From HK1 sp965220535 (GTDB taxonomy: Bacteria; Pseudomonadota; Gammaproteobacteria; HK1), in NCBI GenBank assembly GCA_965220535.1, contig OZ244833.1, positions 2,914,001 to 2,978,000 on the forward strand: DNA of 64,000 bases. The letters are read 5' to 3'. Below are positions 52,582-61,438 of the stretch, in pieces (position 1 is the first letter of the stretch; the number at the start of each line of letters is the position of its first letter). Below the pieces are notes generated by a model. The model worked only from the letters and a program-made list of their open reading frames with translations. It ran no database searches and had not been told where the DNA came from. The position numbers and the translations under genes were made by a program.

Positions 52582-55500
52582 GTGAAGGAATTCGAAGACG
52601 TACCGGTTCGTTACGATGGCGTTCGCTTGGAGGAGGAAGTCCTCTCGATATGGCGTGAACACGATGTATTCGAAAAAGTGCAGCGCGCCGGCGAAGGGCG
52701 TCCGCTCTATTGCTGGAACGAGGGTCCGCCGACGGCGAACGGGCGCCCCGGGATTCACCACGTCTTGGCGCGGACCTTCAAGGATATTTTTCCCCGCTTC
52801 AAGAGTATGCAGGGCTATCACTGCCCGCGCAAAGCCGGTTGGGATACCCATGGATTGCCGGTCGAGCACGAGATCGAAAAGGAACTCGGCATCTTCGACA
52901 AAAGCGAGATCGAGCGGCAAGTGGGGGTTGCGGAGTTCACCCGTCGCTGTCGCGAATCGGTGATGCGCTATATCGGTGATTGGGAAAAGATGACCGAGCG
53001 CATGGGTTTTTGGGTCAATATGAACGACGCTTATTACACCCTCGACAATGATTTCATCGAATCGGTGTGGTGGCTATTGCGGCAGATATGGGACAAGGGT
53101 CTTATCTATCAGGGTCATAAGGTGGTTCCCTACGATCCGAGGATCGGCGCGACCCTTTCTTCGCACGAGGTTTCGCTCGGCTACCGCGAGGTCGAGGATC
53201 CTTCGATTTACGTTCGCTTTCCCGTCGAATCCGAGAAGGGCCTTTCGTTTCTGGTGTGGACGACCACTCCTTGGACCTTGCCCGCAAACCTCGCGCTCGC
53301 GGTGCACCCCGAGGTGGACTATGTTCAGGTGCGAAGCGGCGACGAATCCCTGATCCTCGCCGAGGCCCTGATCGAATCCGCTTTGCGCGATGCCCCCTTC
53401 GAAGTCGAAAAGCGCTTCAAAGGCCGGGATTTGGAAGGGATGCGCTATGAAAGGCTCTTCGACTACTTGGAAGCGCAAGGGCCGATCTGTCAGGTCTGGA
53501 CGGCGGATTTCGTGACCATCGAGGACGGTACCGGTATCGTGCATTGCGCCCCCGCTTATGGCGAGGACGATATCCGTCTTTGTCGGGAAAAGGCTTTGCC
53601 GGTGGTGCATGCGGTGGGTTTGGATGGATGTTTCCTGCCCGAGGTGGAACCGGTCGCCGGGATATTTTTCAAACAGGCCGATCCGATTTTGATCCGGTTG
53701 TTGCAAGAGCGCGGCTTGATGTATCGCTCCGAGAAATTCACCCATAACTATCCCCACGGGTGGCGCACCGGCGATCCTCTTATCTACTACGCCAAGCATG
53801 CTTGGTATATCGAAACCGCTCGTTTTCGGGATCGGATGGTGGAGCTGAATCGCACCATCAACTGGGTACCGGAAACGATCAAGGAGGGTCGTTTCGGGAA
53901 TTGGTTGGCGGGAAATGTCGACTGGGCGCTGTCGCGCGAGCGTTTTTGGGGGACCCCGCTGCCGATATGGACCGATGGCGAAGGTGACTATCTTTGCATC
54001 GGATCGATCGCCGAACTCGAAGAACTCTGCGGGCGTTCGTTGAGCGATCTCGATCTCCATCGTCCGGCGGTCGACGAGATCGTCTTCGAGCATCCGCAGA
54101 ACAAACGCACCTATCGCCGCGTACCGGAAGTGATCGATTGCTGGTTCGATTCGGGGGCGATGTCTTATGCGCAGTTTCACTATCCTTTCGAGAACAAGGA
54201 ACTCTTCGAGCAAAGATTCCCTGCCGACTATATTTGCGAGGCGATCGATCAAACCCGCGGATGGTTCTATTCCTTGCATGCGATCGCCACTTTGGTTTCC
54301 GATAGCGTCGCCTACCGCAATTGCGTTTGCCTGGCCCATATCGTCGACAAAGACGGGCGCAAGATGTCGAAGTCGCAGGGCAATATCATCGATCCCTACG
54401 ATGTTTTCGATCATGTCGGAGCCGACCCCCTGCGCTGGTATCTGGCCTGTCGGATCGCTCCCGAAGGGCAAAAGCGGATATCCGTGGATTTCGTTCGCGA
54501 AGTGGCTTCGGGCTTTATCAACACGTGGTGGAACACTTATGCATTCTTCGTGATGTATGCCAAGCTCGACGGTTTCGATCCGCAAAATGACGTGCCGCTC
54601 GACGAGCGTCCGGAGATCGATCGCTGGGCCCTCGCGCTGTTGCATCGTACGGTCGTGCAAGTCACCGAGGCCTTGGAATCCTACGACGCCCTGCGCGCCG
54701 GACGGGCCATCGAGTCCTTCGTCGATCAGCTGAGCAACTGGTATGTGCGGCGGAATCGGCGCCGGTTCTGGAAAGCGGCCCCGGGCCAGGACAAACAGGC
54801 CGCCTATCTCACCCTCTACGAATGCCTGCATACCGCCAATCGGTTGATGGCTCCGATCATGCCCTTCATCACCGAGGCGGTGCATCGCAATCTCGTTCGC
54901 AATGTCGATGCGAAGGCCTCGTTCAGCGTTCATGCCGACGATTGGCCGTTGCCGGATCCGGCAGCGGCCGACGATGGCTTGATCGAAGAAATCGATATCG
55001 TGCAACGGCTGGTCGGGTTGGGAAGGGCGGCGCGCAGCCACAGCGAGGTGCGAGTGCGCCAGCCCCTGCCGCGCTTGTTGGTGCGATTGCCGGACGGGAT
55101 CGAGGATGCGGTCGCGGTGGTGGGGCGCCACGAGGGCCAGATATTGGAGGAGTTGAACGTCAAGGCGGTGGAGATCCTCGCTCCCGGAACCGAGCTGGTG
55201 CGCTATCGCATCAAGCCGAACCTGCCGCGGATCGGCAAGCGTTTCGGCAAGCAGGTGCCGGCTATCCGCGAGGCCCTCGCCGCCGCGGATGCGTCGGCCA
55301 TCGCGGCCAAGGTCGCCGCCGGGCAGGCTTTCGATATCGATATTGAAGGCGAGATGCGTATCTTCGAAGCCCAGGATATTTTGGTGGAATCGGTTTCCGC
55401 CGAGGGCTATGCCAGCGAAGAGGAGGATGGATACCTCGTGGGTCTGGATCTGACCTTGAACGAAGACTTGCTGCAAGAGGGCCTCGCTCGCGAATTGGTG

Positions 55501-55743
55501 CGCACCGTGCAAGAAGCGCGCAAGCAAGCGGGATACGAGGTATCGGATCGCATCGTCTTGCGGATCGAGGGTTCGGATGCGGTCGTCGCCGCGCTCGATA
55601 CCCATCGGGAGTATGTGCGCGAAGAAACCCTCACCACTGATTGGGCCGAAGAAGATCGAAGCCTCGAACATCGCTTCGATCATCGACTCGGCGATGATTG
55701 GTGGCGCATCGCCTTGGCGCGAACGAAAAATCCCGAATCCTGA
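52582..55743 (+). CDS. ileS: Isoleucyl-tRNA synthetase, eukaryote-like (IleS2) type
   Basis: 1053 residues. Attaches isoleucine to its tRNA. The HIGH-type motif is GIHHV at 57-61 (in TANGRPGIHHVLARTFKD), and KMSKS is at 594-598. WDTHGLPVEHEIEKELG and the editing (CP1) domain with WTTTPWTLPAN are clear. The HH form of the first motif and lack of a C-terminal CxxC zinc module fit the second bacterial class (IleS2), which resembles the eukaryotic enzyme and resists mupirocin. The start is a GTG at 52582; AAGGAG lies 8 bases upstream inside lnt, so translation is likely coupled. lspA, a common neighbour of ileS1, is absent. Confidence 0.93.
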   Translation: MKEFEDVPVRYDGVRLEEEVLSIWREHDVFEKVQRAGEGRPLYCWNEGPPTANGRPGIHHVLARTFKDIFPRFKSMQGYHCPRKAGWDTHGLPVEHEIEKELGIFDKSEIERQVGVAEFTRRCRESVMRYIGDWEKMTERMGFWVNMNDAYYTLDNDFIESVWWLLRQIWDKGLIYQGHKVVPYDPRIGATLSSHEVSLGYREVEDPSIYVRFPVESEKGLSFLVWTTTPWTLPANLALAVHPEVDYVQVRSGDESLILAEALIESALRDAPFEVEKRFKGRDLEGMRYERLFDYLEAQGPICQVWTADFVTIEDGTGIVHCAPAYGEDDIRLCREKALPVVHAVGLDGCFLPEVEPVAGIFFKQADPILIRLLQERGLMYRSEKFTHNYPHGWRTGDPLIYYAKHAWYIETARFRDRMVELNRTINWVPETIKEGRFGNWLAGNVDWALSRERFWGTPLPIWTDGEGDYLCIGSIAELEELCGRSLSDLDLHRPAVDEIVFEHPQNKRTYRRVPEVIDCWFDSGAMSYAQFHYPFENKELFEQRFPADYICEAIDQTRGWFYSLHAIATLVSDSVAYRNCVCLAHIVDKDGRKMSKSQGNIIDPYDVFDHVGADPLRWYLACRIAPEGQKRISVDFVREVASGFINTWWNTYAFFVMYAKLDGFDPQNDVPLDERPEIDRWALALLHRTVVQVTEALESYDALRAGRAIESFVDQLSNWYVRRNRRRFWKAAPGQDKQAAYLTLYECLHTANRLMAPIMPFITEAVHRNLVRNVDAKASFSVHADDWPLPDPAAADDGLIEEIDIVQRLVGLGRAARSHSEVRVRQPLPRLLVRLPDGIEDAVAVVGRHEGQILEELNVKAVEILAPGTELVRYRIKPNLPRIGKRFGKQVPAIREALAAADASAIAAKVAAGQAFDIDIEGEMRIFEAQDILVESVSAEGYASEEEDGYLVGLDLTLNEDLLQEGLARELVRTVQEARKQAGYEVSDRIVLRIEGSDAVVAALDTHREYVREETLTTDWAEEDRSLEHRFDHRLGDDWWRIALARTKNPES

Positions 55744-55760
55744 AAACGAGGGCCTTTGAA

Positions 55761-57086
55761 ATGGCGACGATCGAGGGCATCAGGATCAAGAATTTCCGCA
55801 GCCTCAAGGACATCACCGTCGGCAAGCTATGGTCGACGCAGCACGTCGATCCCTTGACGCCTTTGACCGTGGTCATCGGCAAGAACGGCGCGGGCAAGAG
55901 CACGCTTTTCGATGCCTTCGGATTCTTGGCGGATTGCCTGAAATCCGGAGTCGAGGAGGCTTGCGACGCCCGCGGAAGAGGCGGTTTCGATCGGATTCGC
56001 TCCCAAGGAGAGGATGATCCGATCGCCTTCGAGATCTACTACCGGGAAAGCAGGAAATCTCGGCCGATTACCTACGAACTCGAGATCGACAAAGACGAAG
56101 ATCAGCGTCCTTTTGTATTGCGCGAACGACTTCGTCAGCGCCGACAGGGAGTAGGCAGAGGCTGGCCTTTTTCTTTTTTGATGTTGGAAAACGGTCGGGG
56201 GGTCGCTTGGAAAGGCGAGAGCTTGGCATCGGAATCGGAAGAACCGGATAGGAACGAAAAAACGATGAATATCAGGGATGTGATCCTGGATTTCATCAAT
56301 CGACAACGATCACATAAAGAAAATCCGGATATTCAACTGATCGATCTCAGCGACAAGCGCAAATTGGGAATCGCCGTCATCGCTTCGCTTGCGGAGCATC
56401 CGAGATTCGCTTCTTTTTGCCGATTCATCGAAGGGTGGTATCTGAGTTATTTCACGCCCTCGGCGGCTCGCGACTTGCCGATGGCCGGCCCCCAAAAACA
56501 CCTGAACGTACACGGAGACAACCTGTCGAATGTCGTCGAATTCATGGAGCGCGAACATAAAGATCGATTCGACGATGTGCTGAAAAAAATCGCCGGGCGG
56601 ATTCCCGGCATCGACAGCATCGAGACCAAGCGTAGCGAGGACGGTCGATTATTGCTGTGCTTCAACGACAGCGGCTTTTCCGATCCTTTTTATGCCCGGC
56701 AAGTCTCGGATGGAACCCTGAAGGTTTTCGCCTACCTTTTATTGTTGGCGGATCCATCGCCCCCGCCTTTTATTTGCATCGAGGAGCCGGAAAACGGTCT
56801 TTATCACAAACTCCTTGAAATTCTGGCCGATGAATTTCGAGAACATGCTACGGGTGATAAAAAGGGAACGCAGATTTTCGCGACCACCCATCAGCCTTAT
56901 TTCGTGGACGCATTGAAACCCGAGGAAGTGTGGATATTGGAAAAAGACGAAAGCGGTTTTTCCTCCATCAGCCGCGCGGGCGACAACGAAATCGTCAAGG
57001 CGATGGTGGAAGAGGGCCTGCCTTTGGGAGGGCTTTGGTATAGCGATTATCTCGATGCCAGACAGGTTCAGGTCAATGCATCTTGA
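55761..57086 (+). CDS. AAA family ATPase (AAA_21, OLD-like)
   Basis: 441 residues. Begins with IRIKNFRSLKDI, typical of RecF/OLD/ABC-type ATPases. Walker A GKNGAGKST is at about residues 39-47, the ABC-like signature region VSDGTLKVFAYLLLL near 318, Walker B CIEEPENGL near 340, and an ATTHQPYF switch histidine near 375. ATPases of this group often belong to two-gene toxin-antitoxin or defence pairs, with a DUF4276 or TOPRIM partner directly downstream. No such partner follows; the stop is overlapped by a short minus-strand gene of the neighbouring restriction-modification remnant. The ATG at 55761 follows ileS by 17 bases. Confidence 0.8.
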   Translation: MATIEGIRIKNFRSLKDITVGKLWSTQHVDPLTPLTVVIGKNGAGKSTLFDAFGFLADCLKSGVEEACDARGRGGFDRIRSQGEDDPIAFEIYYRESRKSRPITYELEIDKDEDQRPFVLRERLRQRRQGVGRGWPFSFLMLENGRGVAWKGESLASESEEPDRNEKTMNIRDVILDFINRQRSHKENPDIQLIDLSDKRKLGIAVIASLAEHPRFASFCRFIEGWYLSYFTPSAARDLPMAGPQKHLNVHGDNLSNVVEFMEREHKDRFDDVLKKIAGRIPGIDSIETKRSEDGRLLLCFNDSGFSDPFYARQVSDGTLKVFAYLLLLADPSPPPFICIEEPENGLYHKLLEILADEFREHATGDKKGTQIFATTHQPYFVDALKPEEVWILEKDESGFSSISRAGDNEIVKAMVEEGLPLGGLWYSDYLDARQVQVNAS

Positions 57087-57256
57087 GGTGTCGATCGACG
57101 CTCGATCTTGGAAAGCGCATATTCGATATCCTTTGCGAAAAAACCCTCGGTTCCTACGGCAAGCGCCGTCGCAGGAAAACGCGTGCCGACTTCCTCTTGC
57201 CAACGTAGCCGGCGGCATTCCGCCTCGCCCGATCTGTAAACGATAGCCGTGCCCAT
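57068..57256 (-). CDS. Small protein downstream of methyltransferase pseudogene
   Basis: 62 residues, not recognised. It reads like a soluble globular protein: AIVYRSGEAECRRLRW near the start, then a TEGFFAKDIEYALSK helix. It starts seven bases after the methyltransferase stop on the same strand (ATG at 57256, or GTG at 57259) and ends overlapping the 3' end of the AAA ATPase gene by 19 bases. It may be an intact accessory gene of the restriction-modification locus or a truncated larger gene. Confidence 0.45.
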   Translation of the reverse strand: MGTAIVYRSGEAECRRLRWQEEVGTRFPATALAVGTEGFFAKDIEYALSKIERRSTPQDALT

Positions 57257-57262
57257 CACAAC

Positions 57263-58852
57263 CTAGACGATCGATCCTTCGAACAGTTCGCCTTGCGTCT
57301 TAGGATGTTGCCGTCCCGATGCGGGAAAGAGATCGACCAAAGTGTTCGCCGAAACCTTTCCGAGTTCCTTGGGTTCTAGTTTGTGCAGCCCTCCCCCGTA
57401 GACACGACCTTCGCCAAGCAGAACCTGCGGGCAAATTCGGTTCAGGTACTCCCACACCCGCCGTTTCAGTTCCGGCCTATACGACAAGCGGCGCTCGAAG
57501 GCCTCCTTCGGGTACAGCATCAAATACACGTTTGCCGCTGTCGCCTTCGAATTGTTCAAAATGAATCGAAAGGGCTTGCCATTCTTCTTGTCGCTCCGGC
57601 CGAGATAAGTACAGACGAAAGGCGCCGGAGGGCGGCGTTCTTGTGAGTACCACATCGCGCGATGCTTGCAGATATAGCGGGCGGCGATTCCGTCCGCCTT
57701 GCCTTTTTCCAAATACGACCATAGCCTCGGATACCGCTCCCGGATCTCCTTTTCCGTCCACGGCGGATCGAGTAGAAATAATCGCTGCTCCAAAAGCGGA
57801 TTGCCGACGCGATCGGACATGATCTCGTCATCCGGAATATAACGTGGGCTCGGCAGTATCGGCTTGAAGGCGGTGACGGGCAAGCCGCGGCCCTCGATCT
57901 CATCTTCCGACAATATGAAGTATCGATTATTGCCCGTAACCAAGCCACGCTTGATTTGGAAGAAATCACCCAATACCGGCCCCGCCGCCGCTTCGTGGGT
58001 TTCCTTCATCGGATAGCGTGTCCACTTATGATCGTGGCGCAAAGCCTCCGCTGAAATCAATCGTTCTCGCTTCGGTCGCCGGAGCGTTCCCTCGAAGGTG
58101 AATCGAACGCTCCCTCCCTTCGGAGGCGGTTTGTTTCGAAACCAGACAACGGCGGATGATACGAGTGCGTCCCCGAATTGCACATCCTTCGGGTCGAAAC
58201 GGTGGATATGCAAGAGCGTCACTTTATCGAGCAAATAACGCTTTACCGAGACACCGTAGTTCACGTCCATGAACTCGCTCGGGATCAACCACCCCGCCAA
58301 GCCGCCATCAGCCATCCACGCATGGCTCAGACCGAGAAAATAGCAATAAAGACCGGCCAATCCGCTGACTTCCATCCCGCAGACGTTCCGGGTGCGCATC
58401 TTCAATCTTCGTTTCTCGCCACCGACAATATGGTGGTGCCTCACATACGGGGGATTGCAAATCAGCAGATTGAATCTTTCGGCAGGCAGCGGAGCCTCGG
58501 CCCGCGTGAAGTCCTTCAGGTGGATATCCAATCCCGTTTCGCCCCACAGCTTCGTTGCCGGGCTGCCGTAGTGCGGGTCGATTTCATATCCCGCAGCAGC
58601 ATCGATACGGTTTTGCGGGAAAACATCGAGCAATGCCGAATAGAACGAACCGGTTCATATGGCCGGATCGATAAAACGTACCGGCTCGCCTTTTCCGAGA
58701 CGGCTTTTTGCGTAGCGCTGAATGTCGATGGCCAGTCCGGGCGGCGTTGAAAATTGCCCCATTCGATTTCGTGCCGCGGTCTCCAGTTGACCGTCAAGCA
58801 TTTCCTGTAGGGCCAATCGCTGCGCCTCGAGCTCGGCAAGGACTTTCTTCAT
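57263..58852 (-). pseudogene. Eco57I/TaqI-type DNA adenine methyltransferase with in-frame TGA
   Basis: From the ATG at 58852 to the stop at 57263 one frame of 529 codons is open except for a TGA at 58657-58655. The residues around it are FIDPAI-stop-TGSFYSALLDVFP. Enzymes of this class have a glycine there (motif I, SAM binding), so a GGA or similar codon has become TGA. The catalytic motif NPPYV follows downstream (codon about 125), and the C-terminal half is a TaqI-like specificity region (for example LGDFFQIKRGLVTGNNRYF). Elsewhere TGA is a normal stop in this genome, so this is a nonsense mutation. If only the 3' part were made (from an internal TTG at 58633), it would lack SAM motif I. 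Confidence 0.85.
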
Positions 58853-58855
58853 CGT

Positions 58856-59020
58856 CTATAACCCGAACTCGCCAAGATCATCGATGCGATGCTCCCAAAC
58901 CCAGTCGATACCTTCCGCGGCTTCGTAACCGAGATAGCCGCTGTCGAAATATCCACACAAGAACAGGATATCGAGGGAAATCGATCGAGGAGTTTCCGAG
59001 TTTTTCGCGACGGTTTTCAA
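58856..59020 (-). pseudogene. C-terminal fragment of an upstream restriction-modification gene
   Basis: About 54 codons read as a plausible C-terminus (FLCGYFDSGYLGYEAAEG, then WVWEHRIDDL) and stop 3 bases before the methyltransferase start, the spacing of an operon partner. Upstream the frame runs into the lysR 3' end, so the 5' part is missing. I read it as the remains of a nuclease or accessory gene lost by deletion. Its family is not recognised. Confidence 0.5.
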
Positions 59021-59910
59021 GCCTCGTTCTTTTCGGTGGCGAAGGAGAGCAGTTCTTCGACCGCCGGGACTCTGAATACCTGTTTGCGATGGACGAAGGA
59101 GAAGGGGCGCTCGATGGTCGGGTCCAAGGGGATGGCCAGCAGGCTTTGCAGTTTGATTTCGTTGCGCAACGCGGCCATCGAGATCACGCTGACTCCGAGG
59201 CCCGCCCCGACCGCGCTTTTGATGGCTTCGGGGCTGCCGAGTTCCATCGCGATATTGAAGTTGTCCAGATCGAATCCGGATTGTTTCGCGTGATCGAGAA
59301 AGACCTCGCGGGTCCCCGAGCCCTCCTCGCGTAAAATCAGCGGCACTCCTTGCAGGGATTCGAAAGAGATCTTTTTCTGCTTGGCCAGCGCATGGCCGGG
59401 GGGCAGGACAACCACGAGTCGGTCGATATCGTAGCGTTTGACCGCAAGGCTTCGGTTATGCACCGGGCCCTCGACGAGCCCCAAGTCGATACGGTTCTCG
59501 ACCACCATTTGCACCACTCCGTCGGTATTGGATACCGAGAGCTTGATATCGACGGCATCGTAGCGTTGTTTGAAGCGCACGAGCAGGCGCGGGAGATCGT
59601 ATTCCGCGATGGTCATGCTGGCCCCCAAGAGGATGGTGCCGGCGATGCCGGTGGAGAACTTGCGCAGCGAGCCGTCCATCTCCGCATAGAGGGCGATGAT
59701 CCTCTTGGCGTATTCGTCCATTTGTCGACCGGCCTCGGTGAGCTCGATTCGGTTATGCTCACGATTGAACAGTCGAGTGTTGAAGTGCTCCTCGAGTTGG
59801 CGGATCTGGAAAGTCACCGCCGGTTGGGTCATATGCAGTCGTTGGCCGGCGCGGGTGAAACTCCGCAGTTCGGCAACGGCATGAAAAACTTGCAAACGCC
59901 GATCGATCAT
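59017..59910 (-). CDS. LysR family transcriptional regulator
   Basis: 297 residues. The winged helix-turn-helix fills residues 2-61 (RRLQVFHAVAELRSFTRAG, then MTQPAVTFQIRQLEEH), and the substrate-binding domain fills about 90-290. The closest visual resemblance is to CbbR/CysB-like regulators: a LLGASMTIAEYDLP opening of the effector domain and LREEGSGTREVF. It is divergent from sat-qmoA-qmoB with 310 bases between, the usual layout for a LysR regulator of the adjacent operon, so control of sulfur oxidation genes is likely (inference). The ATG at 59910 begins directly at the HTH domain. Its 3' end abuts the truncated restriction-modification fragment. Confidence 0.88.
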   Translation of the reverse strand: MIDRRLQVFHAVAELRSFTRAGQRLHMTQPAVTFQIRQLEEHFNTRLFNREHNRIELTEAGRQMDEYAKRIIALYAEMDGSLRKFSTGIAGTILLGASMTIAEYDLPRLLVRFKQRYDAVDIKLSVSNTDGVVQMVVENRIDLGLVEGPVHNRSLAVKRYDIDRLVVVLPPGHALAKQKKISFESLQGVPLILREEGSGTREVFLDHAKQSGFDLDNFNIAMELGSPEAIKSAVGAGLGVSVISMAALRNEIKLQSLLAIPLDPTIERPFSFVHRKQVFRVPAVEELLSFATEKNEA

Positions 59911-60220
59911 CTTTCGCTTTCCTCTTGATCCGGTCGATTCCGACCGGGTTTTCGCGGCGCGGGCTCCTCGATCCGAGTACCGATCGTTCCGATCGAGGCA
60001 TCGGTCTTTCTTGATATACCGCTTTCGAATCCGTCTTCGGATAAAAATCGCTTATGACGGATTAAAAGAAAATTGCTTGGTGATTCACCGGCTCCATTTT
60101 ATTGTTGCCGATATTTGTAGTGCGCTTCGGGCGATCGCAGTCGTTCGACCGCCGGTTTTCGACGATCCCGCGCTTTTCGGCGATCGGCCTTCGAAAAAGA
60201 TTCAGGTAGCGGGAGGGTAG
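59911..60220. other. Divergent promoter region between lysR and sat
   Basis: 310 bases that should contain both promoters and LysR sites. An inverted repeat CCTCGATC (59966-59973) / GATCGAGG (59991-59998) with a 17-base gap is present close to the lysR start. GGGAGGG just ahead of the ATG at 60221 is the sat ribosome site. Confidence 0.5.
59966..59998. promoter_or_regulatory. Candidate operator: 8-bp inverted repeat
   Basis: CCTCGATC and GATCGAGG are separated by 17 bases, 56-88 bases upstream of lysR. The spacing is longer than the classic T-N11-A LysR box, so this is only a candidate. Confidence 0.3.
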
Positions 60221-61438
60221 ATGGCGAATTTGGTTCGACCCCACGGTGGCGGCTCCTTGCGACCTTCGATGCTCGAGGGCGAGGCGCTTGTCCGGGCGCG
60301 AAAAGAGGCCTCGAGTTTGCCTCGTATCGAGATATCCTCGCGCGAGGCCGGGGATGTCGTGATGCTCGGGATCGGCGGATTCACCCCCTTGGCCGGTTTT
60401 ATGGGGGAAGCCGATTGGCGCGGGGTTTGCCGAGAGATGCGCACCGCCGACGGGCTTTTCTGGCCGATCCCGATCACCCTCTCGGTGGACAAGGAGAGGG
60501 CGCAATCGTTGGCCTTGGGAGCCGAAGTCGCGCTTGTCGGTCCCGGTTCTTCGCCGCCGATGGCGATTTTGGAGGTCGAGGAAAAATACACCATCGACAA
60601 AGCCTTCGAATGCCGCTGCGTTTTTCGTACCGAAGATCCGGCGCATCCGGGTGTCGAGATGGTGATGAAGCAAGGCGAGGTCAATCTCGCAGGCCCGGTG
60701 AAGGTGCTGACAGACGGCGGTTTTCGCGAGGAGTTCGGTGCGCTTTTTCTCACTCCGGCCGAGACCCGAGCCCGTTTCGAAGCCTTGGGGTGGAGCAGCG
60801 TCGCCGCCTTTCAGACCCGTAATCCGATGCATCGTTCGCACGAATACCTGGCGAAAATCGCCATCGAGATCTGCGACGGGGTGTTGGTCCATTCCCTGTT
60901 GGGCAATCTCAAGCCGGGCGATGTTCCGGCGGCGGTGCGGGCCCGGTCCATCGATGCCCTGATCCGAGGCTATTTCGTCGAGAATACCGTCATGCACGCC
61001 GGTTATCCGCTCGATATGCGCTATGCCGGTCCGCGCGAGGCCTTGTTGCACGCCCTTTTTCGTCAGAACTACGGTTGTTCGCATCTTCTTGTCGGTCGGG
61101 ATCATGCCGGGGTGGGGGATTATTACGGCCCCTTCGATTCCCACCGGATCTTCGACGAGATCGATTCCGATGCGCTGTCGACGCAGCCGATTCGCATCGA
61201 CTGGACCTTCTGGTGCGATCGTTGTCATCAGATGGCATCGATGCGCACTTGTCCCCACGAGGCCTCGGATCGTCTGTTGCTCTCGGGAACCAAATTGCGC
61301 AAGATGCTTTCGGAGGGCGAGCCGGTGCCCTCGACTTTCAGTCGTCCCGAGGTGCTCGATATTCTGCGCGAGTACTATGCGGGTCTTTCCGATGAGGAGA
61401 ATATCAAAGTGGAACTCAAGGGGCATTCCGGTGCCTGA
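60221..61438 (+). CDS. sat: ATP sulfurylase
   Basis: 405 residues, the single-domain dissimilatory Sat type. Interconverts ATP plus sulfate and APS plus pyrophosphate; in sulfur oxidisers it makes ATP from APS. The nucleotide-binding motif QTRNPMHRSHEYL is at 198-210, GRDHAGVGDYYGPF near 290, and a possible zinc-type CDRCHQM...CPH stretch near 330. The PUA-like N-terminal domain begins with the LVRPHGG opening. It overlaps qmoA by 8 bases, so sat-qmoA-qmoB is one operon. With QmoAB it belongs to the reversible APS reductase pathway; aprAB should lie beyond the window. Confidence 0.95.
   Translation: MANLVRPHGGGSLRPSMLEGEALVRARKEASSLPRIEISSREAGDVVMLGIGGFTPLAGFMGEADWRGVCREMRTADGLFWPIPITLSVDKERAQSLALGAEVALVGPGSSPPMAILEVEEKYTIDKAFECRCVFRTEDPAHPGVEMVMKQGEVNLAGPVKVLTDGGFREEFGALFLTPAETRARFEALGWSSVAAFQTRNPMHRSHEYLAKIAIEICDGVLVHSLLGNLKPGDVPAAVRARSIDALIRGYFVENTVMHAGYPLDMRYAGPREALLHALFRQNYGCSHLLVGRDHAGVGDYYGPFDSHRIFDEIDSDALSTQPIRIDWTFWCDRCHQMASMRTCPHEASDRLLLSGTKLRKMLSEGEPVPSTFSRPEVLDILREYYAGLSDEENIKVELKGHSGA

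Noticed and set aside
53074..55683. An 869-codon minus-strand frame opposite ileS
   Set aside because: Fully antisense to a certain ileS; no family features. Similar shadows lie opposite thrS (20410-22242) and sat (60062-61582).
57055..57246. A plus-strand frame following the AAA ATPase that could be its partner
   Set aside because: Does not resemble DUF4276 or TOPRIM partners, and the minus-strand reading of the same DNA is more protein-like.
58655..58657. TGA read as glycine (recoded genetic code)
   Set aside because: Many clear genes here end at TGA, including overlapping ATGA junctions, so TGA is a stop in this genome.
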